From: Acidimicrobiales bacterium
Lineage (GTDB): Bacteria > Actinomycetota > Acidimicrobiia > Acidimicrobiales > Iamiaceae
DNA: 64,000 bases
NCBI GenBank assembly: GCA_035547835.1
Contig: DASZTW010000019.1
Location: 124,001-188,000, forward strand
Direction of reading: 5' to 3'
Shown: positions 8,794 to 17,047 of the stretch, in pieces
How positions within the stretch are numbered: position 1 is the stretch's first letter
Layout: the number at the start of each line of letters is the position of its first letter
The notes under the pieces: model-generated
Seen by the model: the letters and a program-made list of their open reading frames with translations, nothing else
Database searches by the model: none
Told to the model about the DNA's origin: nothing
Position numbers and translations under genes: made by a program

Positions 8794-9647
8794 GGAGCGG
8801 GTTCGTCGCCCTGCTCGGGCGACCCAACGTCGGCAAGTCCACCCTGTTGAACCATGTGTTGGGCCAGAAGGTCTCGATCACCTCGAGCCGGCCCCAGACC
8901 ACCCGCACCCGCGTGCACGGTGTGCTCACGTTGCCGGCCCACCCTGGGGTGGGCGATGACGTGCAGATCGTGTTCGTCGACACGCCCGGCATCCACAAGC
9001 CCAAGACCGCGCTCGGCGAGCGGCTCAACGCCACCGCGGCCGGCGCGGCGACCGATGTCGACGTGGTGTGCCTGATGATCGACGCCACCGCGCCGTTTGG
9101 GCGTGGCGACGAGCATGTGGCACGCCAGGTGCCGCCCGACGGGATCGTGGTGATCAACAAGATCGACCGGGCCAGCAACGAGGAGCTGGTGCGTCAGCTC
9201 ACGGCCGTCGCCGCGCTCGACCGGTCGGCGTACTTCCCCGTGTCGGCCCGCACCGGCGAAGGTGTCGACGCGCTGGTCGAGGAGCTGGCACGGCGCATGC
9301 CGGAAGGGCCGCCGTACTACCCCGACGACATGGTCACCGACCAGCCCGACGCGGTGTGGGTGGCCGAGCTCGTGCGCGAGCAGCTGTTCCGGACGTTGCG
9401 TGAGGAGATGCCGTACTCCATCGCTACCCGCGTCACGGAGCTCGATTGGCCCCACATCACCTGCGAGATCCTCGTGGAGCGCGAGTCGCAAAAGGGCATG
9501 GTCATCGGCAAGGGCGGCCGTGTCCTCAAAGAAGTGGGGACCAGAGTCCGCGCCCAGCTGCGCGACGGGATCTTCTTGGAGTTGAAGGTACGCGTCGACA
9601 AGAACTGGCAGCGGCGACCTGAGACCTTCGACGAACTCGGCTATTGA
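8790..9647 (+). CDS. era: GTPase Era
   Basis: A 285-residue Era GTPase, needed for 30S subunit assembly by binding the 3' end of 16S rRNA. G1 is GRPNVGKST (residues 9-17), the switch/G2 region has SRPQTTRTRVHG, G3 is DTPGIHKP, G4 is NKIDRAS and G5 is VSARTGEG. The C-terminal KH domain is complete with VIGKGGRVLKEVGTRVR. Fourth and last gene of the phoH-ybeY-CNNM-era run, starting in an ATGA overlap. Clustering with ybeY fits a shared role in 16S rRNA maturation. Confidence 0.96.
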   Translation: MRSGFVALLGRPNVGKSTLLNHVLGQKVSITSSRPQTTRTRVHGVLTLPAHPGVGDDVQIVFVDTPGIHKPKTALGERLNATAAGAATDVDVVCLMIDATAPFGRGDEHVARQVPPDGIVVINKIDRASNEELVRQLTAVAALDRSAYFPVSARTGEGVDALVEELARRMPEGPPYYPDDMVTDQPDAVWVAELVREQLFRTLREEMPYSIATRVTELDWPHITCEILVERESQKGMVIGKGGRVLKEVGTRVRAQLRDGIFLELKVRVDKNWQRRPETFDELGY

Positions 9648-9742
9648 CCAGGCCCGACCGACGCGCTCAGACGCGCGTGGGTTTCGTCCATGCGATCGAG
9701 TAGCGGAACAGGCGAACGCCCGGGCCGCCACGCAGCCGCCGA

Positions 9743-11638
9743 TCAATCGGGCGCGCGGAGCTCCTCGAGGAACGCCTCGACTTCCGCGCGGTCGCGCGTG
9801 CGGCGCATCGGCGGGAGGGCGTTGATGAGATCCCAGCGGTAGCCCGCGTTCTTGGCCAGGCGTGGATCGAGCACGGCGACCACGCCTCGGTCCTCGGCGC
9901 TGCGGATCAGCCGGCCGGCCCCTTGCGCGAGCAGGGTGACGGCGCGGGGCAGGTCGATGGTGCGGAAGGCCGTCTCGCGTGCCCGCTCCCGGCGGGCTTG
10001 GAGGAGCGGTTCGTCGGGGCGTGGGAACGGCAACTTGTCGATCGTGACGAGCGACAGTGTGGGGCCTGGGACATCGATGCCCTGCCAGAAGCCCATCGTC
10101 GCGAAGAGGCAGGTCTCGGGCTCGGCGGCGAAGGCCTCGACCAGGGCCGGCTTGGGCAGATCGCGCTGGCCGAGCAGTCGGAACGGGAGCCGCTCCCGCA
10201 ACGCTTCCAGCGCGGCTTCCATCGCGCGCCAGCTGGTGAACAACGCCAACGTCCGGCCGCCGGCGGCCCGGATGAGGGCGGACAACTCGTCGTGGCTGGC
10301 TTCCTCGAACTCCGCGGAGCGGGGCTCGGGCAGGTGCGCCGCGCAGTACAACAGCGCGTGCGCCTCGTAGTCGAACGGGCTGCCGACGTCGAGCTCGCGG
10401 TGCACCTCGGGCAGGCCGACCCGGTCCGCCAGGCCGGGCGGGATCGTGGCGCTGGTGAGCACGGCGCCCACGCGTGACCAGCGCTCGCCGGCCAAGAGAT
10501 CCGCCACGTCGATGGGTGCCATGCGCCACGACGGGTTGTGGTCCGGCCCTTCGACCCAGGCCACGTGGGTGTCGGGCGCGTCGACCACCAGCGCCAACTC
10601 GTCGGTGAGCGCGCCGAGCTGCTTTTGGGCCCGATGGCGGCGGGTGGCAGCGTCGCTGCCGCTCGGCGGGCTGACGGCGCGCAGTGCGGCCTGGGCGCGG
10701 TCGAGGCGACCCATGGCCAGGGTCACCGCGTCGCCCACCGCTTCGGGCAGCGCGCTGCGCTGGCGACGTCCGACCAGCGGGGCGAGCGCGGCAGCCCAGA
10801 TCGGGCCCGCGCCGGCGACGTCGTCGACGAGCTTCGGGTCCTCGAGCACCGAGGCGACCGCCCTCGCAGCAGCCGGGAAGCGGCCGGCGCCGATCTCCAG
10901 ACCGTTGGTGGTCGACACGATGTCTTCGAGCTGGTGGGCCTCGTCGACCACCACGAGATCGTGCTCGGGAAGGATCACGCCACCCGCTTCCACGTCGAGT
11001 CCGTACAAGTGCAAGTTGACGACGACGACTTGCGCCGCCGCTGCCCGCCGCCGCGCTGCTTCGGCGAAGCACGCCTCACCTTGCGGGCAGCGGTTCGACC
11101 CCGGACACTCCTTCGATCCCACGCTGACCGCGCCCCACGCCGCCGGTGATGGCTCCCACTCCAGTTCCGCCCGGTCGCCGATCTCCGTCTCGCCGGCCCA
11201 CTCGATCAGCCGGGCCACTTCCTCTGCGGGCGCTCGTTCGGCCAGCACGTCGAGTGTGAGTTGATGGTCGGCGTCGTGGTCGGCCTTGCGGGTCAGCTCG
11301 GCGACCCGCTGGCGGCAGACGTAGTTCGAGCGCCCTTTGAGCACTGCGAACTCGAACGGCACGTCGACGTGATCGGCGACGAACGGCAGGTCCTTGCCGG
11401 CAAGCTGGTCCTGCAGCGCCTTGGTGGCCGTGGCGACCACGACGCGGTGGCCCGACAGCACGGCGGGGACCAGGTACGCCAGGGACTTGCCGGTGCCGGT
11501 GCCGGCCTGCACGACGAGATGGCCCCGGCTCGACAAGGTCCGTGCGACGGCTTCGGCCATCTCGACCTGGCCCTCGCGTACTTCGCCGCCACCGGGAAGC
11601 GCGGCCACCACTTGCTGCAGCACTTCGGTGACCGACAC
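9743..11638 (-). CDS. ATP-dependent DNA helicase of the DinG/XPD family
   Basis: A 631-residue superfamily 2 helicase. Motif I is VQAGTGTGKSLAYLVPA near residue 40 and motif II is VVVDEAHQLED. The iron-sulfur cysteines are present: one in the YVCRQRV segment and three in CPGSNRCPQGEAC. C-terminal motifs include FTSWRAMEAALEAL, FATMGFWQGIDVPG and LAQGAGRLIRS. Such proteins unwind 5'-3' and resolve D-loops, R-loops or G-quadruplexes. It is convergent with era, and the 95-bp gap has no obvious gene. It is divergent from the LLM oxidoreductase at 11731. The exact cellular role cannot be set by sequence alone. Confidence 0.9.
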   Translation of the reverse strand: MSVTEVLQQVVAALPGGGEVREGQVEMAEAVARTLSSRGHLVVQAGTGTGKSLAYLVPAVLSGHRVVVATATKALQDQLAGKDLPFVADHVDVPFEFAVLKGRSNYVCRQRVAELTRKADHDADHQLTLDVLAERAPAEEVARLIEWAGETEIGDRAELEWEPSPAAWGAVSVGSKECPGSNRCPQGEACFAEAARRRAAAAQVVVVNLHLYGLDVEAGGVILPEHDLVVVDEAHQLEDIVSTTNGLEIGAGRFPAAARAVASVLEDPKLVDDVAGAGPIWAAALAPLVGRRQRSALPEAVGDAVTLAMGRLDRAQAALRAVSPPSGSDAATRRHRAQKQLGALTDELALVVDAPDTHVAWVEGPDHNPSWRMAPIDVADLLAGERWSRVGAVLTSATIPPGLADRVGLPEVHRELDVGSPFDYEAHALLYCAAHLPEPRSAEFEEASHDELSALIRAAGGRTLALFTSWRAMEAALEALRERLPFRLLGQRDLPKPALVEAFAAEPETCLFATMGFWQGIDVPGPTLSLVTIDKLPFPRPDEPLLQARRERARETAFRTIDLPRAVTLLAQGAGRLIRSAEDRGVVAVLDPRLAKNAGYRWDLINALPPMRRTRDRAEVEAFLEELRAPD

Positions 11639-11705
11639 GGCTCACCACCCTACCGACGGCCCCGGAGGCGGCCGGTGCCGTCGCTCCCCGGCCCGGGACC
11701 CAGAC

Positions 11706-11723
11706 TGAAACGTGTTCTAGATT
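11706..11723 (+). promoter_or_regulatory. KstR-like operator overlapping a -10 box
   Basis: The 14-mer TGAAACGTGTTCTA at 11706-11719 fits TnnAACnnGTTnnA, the published recognition pattern of the TetR-family regulator KstR of mycobacteria and rhodococci. A -10-like TAGATT (11718-11723) overlaps its right end and lies 7 nt before the GTG at 11731. Binding here would block transcription of the LLM oxidoreductase/SnoaL pair. No KstR-like gene is in the window; the link to sterol or lipid catabolism is inference. Confidence 0.55.
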
Positions 11724-11730
11724 GGCTCGG

Positions 11731-12615
11731 GTGAAGTTCTCGCTCGCCCTCGCCATGGTCCCCGCGGACCACCTGATCCCGCTGGCACGAGCTGCCGAGG
11801 AGTCGGGTTGGGACGCGGTCACGATGCCGGACTCGGTCTTCTATCCCGAGGAAGTCTCCGACAAGTACCCGTACACGAGCGACGGGCGGCGGTTCTGGCA
11901 CCACGACACGCCGTTCGTCGAGCCGTTCGTCGCCATCCCCGCGATGGCCGCGGTCACCGAGCGGCTCGTCTTCTACACGAACGTGTACAAGACGGTGCTG
12001 CGCAACCCGTTGCTGCTCGCCAAGACCGTCGGTTCCGCCGCGGCCATGGCCGACGGCCGCGTCGGCATCGGTCTGGGGTTGTCGTGGCTGCAAGAGGAGT
12101 TCGACTGGACGGGGCAGGTCAAACAGACGCGCGGCGCCCGCCTCGACGAGACCGTCGAGATCCTGCGCCGGCTGCTCGGCGGTGGCTATGCGGAGTTCCA
12201 CGGCGAGCACTACGACTTCGATCGTCTGTCGATGGCGCCGTGGCCGTCGCAGCCGGTGCCGATCTACATCGGTGGCCACTCCGACGCGGCGCTGCGGCGC
12301 GCGGCCCGTGTGGGCGACGGCTGGATCTCGGTGCAGATGACGCCGGAAGACCTCGACGAGGTGCTGCGCCGGCTGTGGCCGGTGCTCGACGAGCACGGGC
12401 GCGACCGCGCCACGTTCGAGGTGAAGGTCACGCCGTTGATCGCCGCCGAGGTCGACGGCATGGCGGCGCTGGCGGAGCGTGGGGTGACCGACGTGATGAC
12501 CGTGCCGTGGTTCTCCTACGGCGGCGACCACAAGGATCTGCAAGTGCAACTCGACTCCGTGCGCCGGTTCGCCGACGAGGTCATCCAGCCGCTCGCCGCG
12601 CGCGAAGGCGCGTGA
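11731..12615 (+). CDS. LLM-class F420-dependent oxidoreductase
   Basis: A 294-residue luciferase-like (beta/alpha)8 protein of the F420-dependent LLM class. Typical segments are ARAAEESGWDAVTMPDSVFY, FYTNVYKTVLRNPLLLAKTV, the cofactor-side GRVGIGLGLSWLQEEFDW, and PVPIYIGGHSDAALRRAARV. It should reduce or oxidise an organic substrate using F420; the substrate is unknown. The GTG at 11731 is chosen over an in-frame TTG at 11722 because the protein then begins with VKFSLALAM and a -10-like TAGATT lies 7 nt upstream. It is followed 15 bp on by a SnoaL-like gene, probably one operon under the KstR-like site. Confidence 0.88.
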   Translation: MKFSLALAMVPADHLIPLARAAEESGWDAVTMPDSVFYPEEVSDKYPYTSDGRRFWHHDTPFVEPFVAIPAMAAVTERLVFYTNVYKTVLRNPLLLAKTVGSAAAMADGRVGIGLGLSWLQEEFDWTGQVKQTRGARLDETVEILRRLLGGGYAEFHGEHYDFDRLSMAPWPSQPVPIYIGGHSDAALRRAARVGDGWISVQMTPEDLDEVLRRLWPVLDEHGRDRATFEVKVTPLIAAEVDGMAALAERGVTDVMTVPWFSYGGDHKDLQVQLDSVRRFADEVIQPLAAREGA

Positions 12616-12630
12616 GATGGAGGGCGTGCG

Positions 12631-13053
12631 ATGAAGGGGATGGAGCGCTTCGCGTCGCATCCGGCGCGCGACGCGGCGATCGCGTCGATGCAGGCGGTCG
12701 AGTCGGGTGACCGGGCCCGCTGGCTGGCGCTGTTCACCGACGATGCGGTGGTCGAGGACCCGATCGGCCCCTCGCCGTTCGACCCCGACGGCGCCGGTCA
12801 CCACGGCGCCAACGCAATCGCGGGCTTCTACGACCAGGTGGTCGCGTCGGGCCAGATCGCCTTCGAGATCCGCGAGTCCTACGCGGCGGGCGACGAGTGC
12901 GCCAACGTCGGAACCATCACCACGACCTTCCCTGACGGCAGCCGTGCGGTGGTTGACGGCGTGTACACGTACCGCACCGACGGCAACGGGCGGATCCGCG
13001 CGCTCCGCGCCTACTGGGAGTACGCCAAGGCCCGCCTCGAAGCGGCCGACTGA
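12631..13053 (+). CDS. SnoaL/NTF2-like protein (ketosteroid-isomerase fold)
   Basis: A 140-residue NTF2-fold protein. Characteristic pieces are MQAVESGDRARWLALFTDDA, VVEDPIGPSPFDPDG, GANAIAGFYDQVV and a C-terminal sheet ending in IRALRAYWE. This fold hosts ketosteroid isomerases, polyketide cyclases and many small hydratases, so the reaction is not determined. It follows the LLM oxidoreductase by 15 bp on the same strand. Together with the KstR-like operator upstream this suggests a role on a steroid-like or lipid substrate, which remains inference. Confidence 0.8.
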   Translation: MKGMERFASHPARDAAIASMQAVESGDRARWLALFTDDAVVEDPIGPSPFDPDGAGHHGANAIAGFYDQVVASGQIAFEIRESYAAGDECANVGTITTTFPDGSRAVVDGVYTYRTDGNGRIRALRAYWEYAKARLEAAD

Positions 13054-13066
13054 GCCGGCGCGACGG

Positions 13067-13978
13067 TCAATCCGACTCGGCCGCGATCTCTCTCGGCACG
13101 ACCACACCGGCACGGGTGGTGCGGAGCGGCACCTCGCCGGGCACCCGCGGCGCGTCGACCTCCAAGCTGACCGTTCCCTCGCGCTGCTCGTAGCCCACGA
13201 CGTTGAGGACCGAGGCATACACGAGCAGGCGACCGAAGAACAGCAACCACGCGAGCGTCGCGAAGACCACGCCGAGCGACCCGTAGAGCGCGGACGAACG
13301 GGCCACCAGCCGCGGGACGTACACCGAGCCCACCACTTTGAGAACCTCGAAGCCGATGGCCGCGAGCAAGGCGCCGCGGAGCAAGGGGCGCACACCGACC
13401 TTCACGGTGCCGAGCAGCCAGAACGTCCACAAGAACAAGCCGAAGTCAACCGCCAACCCGATGAGCAAGTTGGCCGGCGCCAGCCAGCCGGGCAGCAGCC
13501 CGAGCATCGTGGAGAGCGCGAACGAGGCCGCGAAGATCAGCCCAGCGCCGACCAGCCAGGGCACGCCGAGCAGCTTCGACTTGAGGCCTTTCTCTTCCGC
13601 CTGCCAGGCGAGGTTCACGCCGTGTTGCAGCGCGGCGATCACGCCGAGGCCGCTCCATGCGAGGCCGAGCAGGCCAATTGTCGACGCGGCCGTGGCGCTC
13701 CGGCGGGCCGTGTCGATGGTGGTCTCGAGGTTCCGGGCAGCCGCCCCGGTCAGCCCCAGGTCGTGCACCAGGTCGTGCGCGAGGTGCGGGTTCGAGCCGG
13801 AGATGAAGCCGACGACGGAGATGACCACCAGCAGCAGGGGGAACAACGCCACGAACACCGACAGCGTGATCGCGCTCGCCGCCGAGCCTCCTTGCAGCTC
13901 CCCGAAGCGGTCGTGGACGCGCAGAACGGTGCCCAGCCATGGCCAGCGTTCACCCAGCCGGTTGAGTCGGTCGCGCAC
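13067..13978 (-). CDS. YihY/BrkB-family inner-membrane protein
   Basis: A 303-residue membrane protein of the YihY (UPF0761, virulence factor BrkB) family with about six hydrophobic segments. Family-typical segments are GSAASAITLSVFVALFPLLL near residue 36, LLGLAWSGLGVIAALQHGVN, SALYGSLGVVFATLAWLLFF and ending LLVYASVLNVVGYEQRE. No transported substrate or enzymatic role is established for the family. The GTG at 13978 gives a normal length and has GAAGGG upstream. It is divergent from uppS across 36 bp. Confidence 0.85.
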   Translation of the reverse strand: MRDRLNRLGERWPWLGTVLRVHDRFGELQGGSAASAITLSVFVALFPLLLVVISVVGFISGSNPHLAHDLVHDLGLTGAAARNLETTIDTARRSATAASTIGLLGLAWSGLGVIAALQHGVNLAWQAEEKGLKSKLLGVPWLVGAGLIFAASFALSTMLGLLPGWLAPANLLIGLAVDFGLFLWTFWLLGTVKVGVRPLLRGALLAAIGFEVLKVVGSVYVPRLVARSSALYGSLGVVFATLAWLLFFGRLLVYASVLNVVGYEQREGTVSLEVDAPRVPGEVPLRTTRAGVVVPREIAAESD

Positions 13979-14014
13979 CCCAGCGGCCCTTCGCGTAGAC
14001 GGTAGGTTGCTGTC

Positions 14015-14740
14015 GTGCTCCCCGAAGGTATCGACCCGGGCCGGGTCCCACGGCATGTGGCGACAGTGATGGACGGCAACGGGCGGTGGGCGGAGCAACG
14101 CGGACTGAAGCGCACCGAAGGTCACGCAGCCGGCGAAGAGGCGTTGCTCGACGCCGTGAACGGGGCGCTGGAGCTGGGTGTGAAGTGGTTCTCGGTGTAC
14201 GCGTTCAGCACCGAGAACTGGCGCCGTCCGCCTGACGAAGTCCGCTACCTCATGGGCTTCAACCAGGGCATCTTGCAGCGCCACACCGACGACCTCGACC
14301 GCAAAGGGGTGCGGATCCGCTTCATCGGTCGACGTGATTGGCGGGTACCGCGCAAGGTGTTGCGGCGCATCGAGTCGTCGGAGGCACAGACCGTCGGCAA
14401 CCAGCGGATGAACTTCACGATCTGCTTCAACTACGGCGGGCGCGCGGAGCTGGTCGACGCCGTGCGGGCGTTGGTGGCCGACGGGGTGTCGGCTGACAAG
14501 GTCAGCGAGCGCACCATCCGCCGCTACTTGTACGACCCCGACATGCCCGATCCCGATCTGGTGATCCGCACCTCCGGCGAGTACCGCATCTCGAACTTCT
14601 TGCTGTGGGAGGCGGCGTACAGCGAGCTGGTGTTCACCGACGTGTTGTGGCCGGACTTCCGCCGCGAGCACCTCTTCGACGCGGTGCGCGAGTTCCAAGG
14701 CCGCGATCGCCGTTTCGGCGGCGTGGTGTCGCAGGGCTGA
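14015..14740 (+). CDS. uppS: isoprenyl (undecaprenyl/decaprenyl) diphosphate synthase
   Basis: A 241-residue cis-prenyltransferase that makes the polyprenyl carrier used for peptidoglycan and other envelope glycans. The catalytic Asp box is VMDGNGRWAEQRG. Other conserved parts are RTEGHAAGEEALL, YAFSTENWRRP, the hydrophobic tunnel helices, FNYGGRAELVDAVRAL, and the C-terminal RTSGEYRISNFLLWEAAYSE. The chain length of the product cannot be read off. GTG at 14015 lies 6 nt after a TAGGTT box (14003-14008), so the mRNA may be leaderless. It precedes recO by 7 bp. Confidence 0.95.
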   Translation: MLPEGIDPGRVPRHVATVMDGNGRWAEQRGLKRTEGHAAGEEALLDAVNGALELGVKWFSVYAFSTENWRRPPDEVRYLMGFNQGILQRHTDDLDRKGVRIRFIGRRDWRVPRKVLRRIESSEAQTVGNQRMNFTICFNYGGRAELVDAVRALVADGVSADKVSERTIRRYLYDPDMPDPDLVIRTSGEYRISNFLLWEAAYSELVFTDVLWPDFRREHLFDAVREFQGRDRRFGGVVSQG

Positions 14741-14747
14741 GCCGGTA

Positions 14748-15464
14748 ATGGCGCTGTACCGCGACCACGGGATCGTGTTGCGGACGTACAAGCTGGCGGA
14801 AGCCGACCGGATCGTGGTGCTGCTCACCGAGGGCCACGGCAAGGTGCGAGCCGTCGCCAAGGGCGCTCGCAAGTCGGGTAGCCGGTTCAGCGCACGTCTG
14901 GAGCCCCCGAGTCACGTGGCCTTGCAGCTCTACGAAGGTCGTGAGCTCGACACCGTCACGCAAGCCGAGACCGTCGACCACTTCCGTGCCGTCAAGGACG
15001 ACCTCGACCGCCTGACCAAGGCGGCGAGCCTGCTCGAAGTGGTCGACCAGGTGGCCCAAGAGCGCGAACCCGACCCGGGGCTGTACCAGTTGCTGCTCGG
15101 TGGGCTCCGAGCGCTCGCCGCCGATGACGCCGCGCTGCTGGTCGCGTCGTTCTTCCTCAAGCTCCTCGCGCACGACGGTGTCCGACCGATCGTCGAGGGT
15201 TGCGCGGTGTGCGGTCGCGACGATGGATTGTGCGCGTTCGACTTGCTCGACGGGGGCTTGCTGTGCCGGGAGCATCGCCGCGGCCTGCCGGTGTCGGCCG
15301 AGGCCGTGGACCTGTTGCAGCTGGTGTTGGGCGGCCGGCTGGCCACCGCGTTGCAGGTGCCGTCGTCGCCGGCCACCACCGAAGTCGACCACTTGGCGAC
15401 CCACGCCATGGAGCAGCACCTCGAGCGACGCCTCAAGTCGGTGCGCCTGCTCGGCCAGGGCTGA
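14748..15464 (+). CDS. recO: DNA repair protein RecO
   Basis: A 238-residue RecO that loads RecA onto SSB-coated DNA with RecR. The N-terminal OB-fold starts MALYRDHGIVLRTYKLAEAD and contains VAKGARKSGSRF. A helical region follows, with a zinc-binding cluster near residues 150-180: CAVCGRDDGLCAF then LLCREH, giving four Cys. The C-terminal helix has HLERRLKSVRLL. It lies 7 bp after uppS, a common actinobacterial pairing. Confidence 0.94.
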   Translation: MALYRDHGIVLRTYKLAEADRIVVLLTEGHGKVRAVAKGARKSGSRFSARLEPPSHVALQLYEGRELDTVTQAETVDHFRAVKDDLDRLTKAASLLEVVDQVAQEREPDPGLYQLLLGGLRALAADDAALLVASFFLKLLAHDGVRPIVEGCAVCGRDDGLCAFDLLDGGLLCREHRRGLPVSAEAVDLLQLVLGGRLATALQVPSSPATTEVDHLATHAMEQHLERRLKSVRLLGQG

Positions 15465-15489
15465 GCCCTCGGTCGAGCGACGCCGCGAG

Positions 15490-16044
15490 TCAGCCCGCCG
15501 GCCCGATCGGGACGCCCGCCGCGCCGGTTGCGACCACCCAGGTGTGCGCCGCCCGATCGCCGAGCCGTTGGTGGCCGGCGGTGCTCACCATGGCCACGCC
15601 ACCGACGACCGGTCCGAGCAGATACGGGAAGCCGTCAGCGACCCAGCAGACCGATCGCACGAAAGCGGGTCGGATGCCGGGTGCGTGACCGTCGGGGCCC
15701 ACGACGCGCACGCCGGTGAGCAGTTTGCCGGGCGTCCGCCCGGTGAGCCCCTGCAGCAGCGAGAAGAGGCCGAGGAACCAGGTCACGCTGATCGCGGTGC
15801 CGAGCGCCAGCCGCCCACCGGCGACCAGGTAGGTGTTCGAACCCAGCGAGAGGCACTGTGCGGCGGCGTGGCCGCGGGTGAGCTGGTCACAGGCGCCTTG
15901 GTGGTGGCGGGTGCCGAGGCTCACGACGAGCAGCACTTCCAACGCCGCGAACATCACCAGGTCGATCGCCCACGCGGCGATGCGCCGACCCACGACGGCC
16001 GTGGGATCGTGCGAGATGGCGGCGGGAGCCCCGGCGGTGGTCAC
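15490..16044 (-). CDS. RDD-family membrane protein
   Basis: A 184-residue RDD protein. The domain opens with VVGRRIAAWAIDLVMFAALEV (Arg and Asp of the family name), has two further hydrophobic helices near residues 80-105 and 130-150, and contains GLTGRTPGKLLTGVRVVGPD plus the closing GDRAAHTWVV. RDD proteins are polytopic with no general function; some affect ion tolerance. It lies 10 bp downstream of a second RDD gene on the same strand, so the two form a likely pair from duplication. It is convergent with recO. Confidence 0.87.
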   Translation of the reverse strand: MTTAGAPAAISHDPTAVVGRRIAAWAIDLVMFAALEVLLVVSLGTRHHQGACDQLTRGHAAAQCLSLGSNTYLVAGGRLALGTAISVTWFLGLFSLLQGLTGRTPGKLLTGVRVVGPDGHAPGIRPAFVRSVCWVADGFPYLLGPVVGGVAMVSTAGHQRLGDRAAHTWVVATGAAGVPIGPAG

Positions 16045-16054
16045 CGCCTGGTGT

Positions 16055-16954
16055 TCACTGGCTGATGGGTCGCCAAGTGCCCGACGCGCGGTCGTGCTCG
16101 AGCCACTGCTGCTCCTGGGCGTTCCACCAGATGTAGGTGTTGCGGGCGGCGTCCCACTGGGGTTGGTGGACCGCGGCGCCGGTGGCCGTGGCGGCGGGTG
16201 AGCTCGACGCCGGCGAGGGCGAACTCGGCGCCGGGGCGGCCCCGGGCGAGGGCTGCGTGCCGGAAGGCGGCCCGAACGGTGAGGGTCCGGGAGTGGTGAT
16301 CGCGCCTTGTCCCGGTGCGCCGTAGCCGCCGAAGCCGGCCGGCGCCGAACGGATCGGCTGGCCTGCCGCGCGCTTGTCGACCACGTACGTGCTGGCCGCC
16401 ATGTCGCCGACCCGTTGATGGTCGTCGTTGGTCAGCGAGACGATCAGGCCGACCAGGCCGGCGAAGATGCCGTCGGGGATGAGGAGCAGCAGGTTGCGCA
16501 GGAAGGCCCAGCCGAGCCCCGGCTTCGAGCCGTTCTCGCGCACGACGCGCAACCCGGCGATCAGCTTGCCGAGGTTGCCGCCGGCGAGCCCTTCGAGGAT
16601 CACCGCGTCGATGAGCCACCAGCCGACCACCACGCCGATGAGCGTGCCGATGAACGGCCCGCTGTCGATGAGGATGAACTCGTCATCGCTCGTCGCGAAG
16701 CACAACTTGTCGTTGCGGTTGGCCGGGTCGTAGTTGTCGCAGAACTTGTAGGCCGTCTCGCCGGTGGCCGCCTGGACGTTCTTGTAGCTCTTGCCCGGCG
16801 ACGTGGCGGCGATGATGCCGATGAAGAGCCCGATGATCACGATCGCGCTGATCAGGCCGTTGAGGAGGTACGCGCCGATGCGCTTGCCCATGACGTCGGT
16901 CGGCTTGCGCATCGCCATCGCGTAGTTCGGCGGCGTGGCGGGATAGGTGGTCAC
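16055..16954 (-). CDS. RDD-family membrane protein with Pro/Ala linker and C-terminal tryptophan-rich motif
   Basis: A 299-residue RDD protein. Membrane part: DVMGKRIGAYLLNGLISAIV (residues 21-40), a helix near 96-120 and a third near 140-170, with GNLGKLIAGLRVVRENGSKP between. A linker rich in Pro, Ala, Ser and Gly runs from about 205 to 262. The end has a short motif QWDAARNTYIWWNAQEQQW, resembling small Trp-rich modules found at the tail of some actinobacterial membrane proteins. Role unknown; the Trp-rich tail may bind a partner. It is divergent from glyS. Confidence 0.85.
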   Translation of the reverse strand: MTTYPATPPNYAMAMRKPTDVMGKRIGAYLLNGLISAIVIIGLFIGIIAATSPGKSYKNVQAATGETAYKFCDNYDPANRNDKLCFATSDDEFILIDSGPFIGTLIGVVVGWWLIDAVILEGLAGGNLGKLIAGLRVVRENGSKPGLGWAFLRNLLLLIPDGIFAGLVGLIVSLTNDDHQRVGDMAASTYVVDKRAAGQPIRSAPAGFGGYGAPGQGAITTPGPSPFGPPSGTQPSPGAAPAPSSPSPASSSPAATATGAAVHQPQWDAARNTYIWWNAQEQQWLEHDRASGTWRPISQ

Positions 16955-17047
16955 GAGGGCGGAGGCTACTGCCCCGCCCCTGGCGACGACGCGATGGCAT
17001 CGAACTCGGGTCAGGGCCGTATCGCGACCCCACTACGCTCGACGGCC

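Noticed and set aside
8253-11072. A 939-codon open frame on the minus strand crossing the end of the CNNM gene, era and the helicase gene
   Set aside because: It is antisense to well-conserved genes and its translation is low-complexity Arg/Pro/Gly; high GC content leaves such frames open by chance.
16307-17047. N-terminal extension of glycyl-tRNA synthetase
   Set aside because: The upstream open frame is antisense to the RDD gene; the family start matches ATG 17048.
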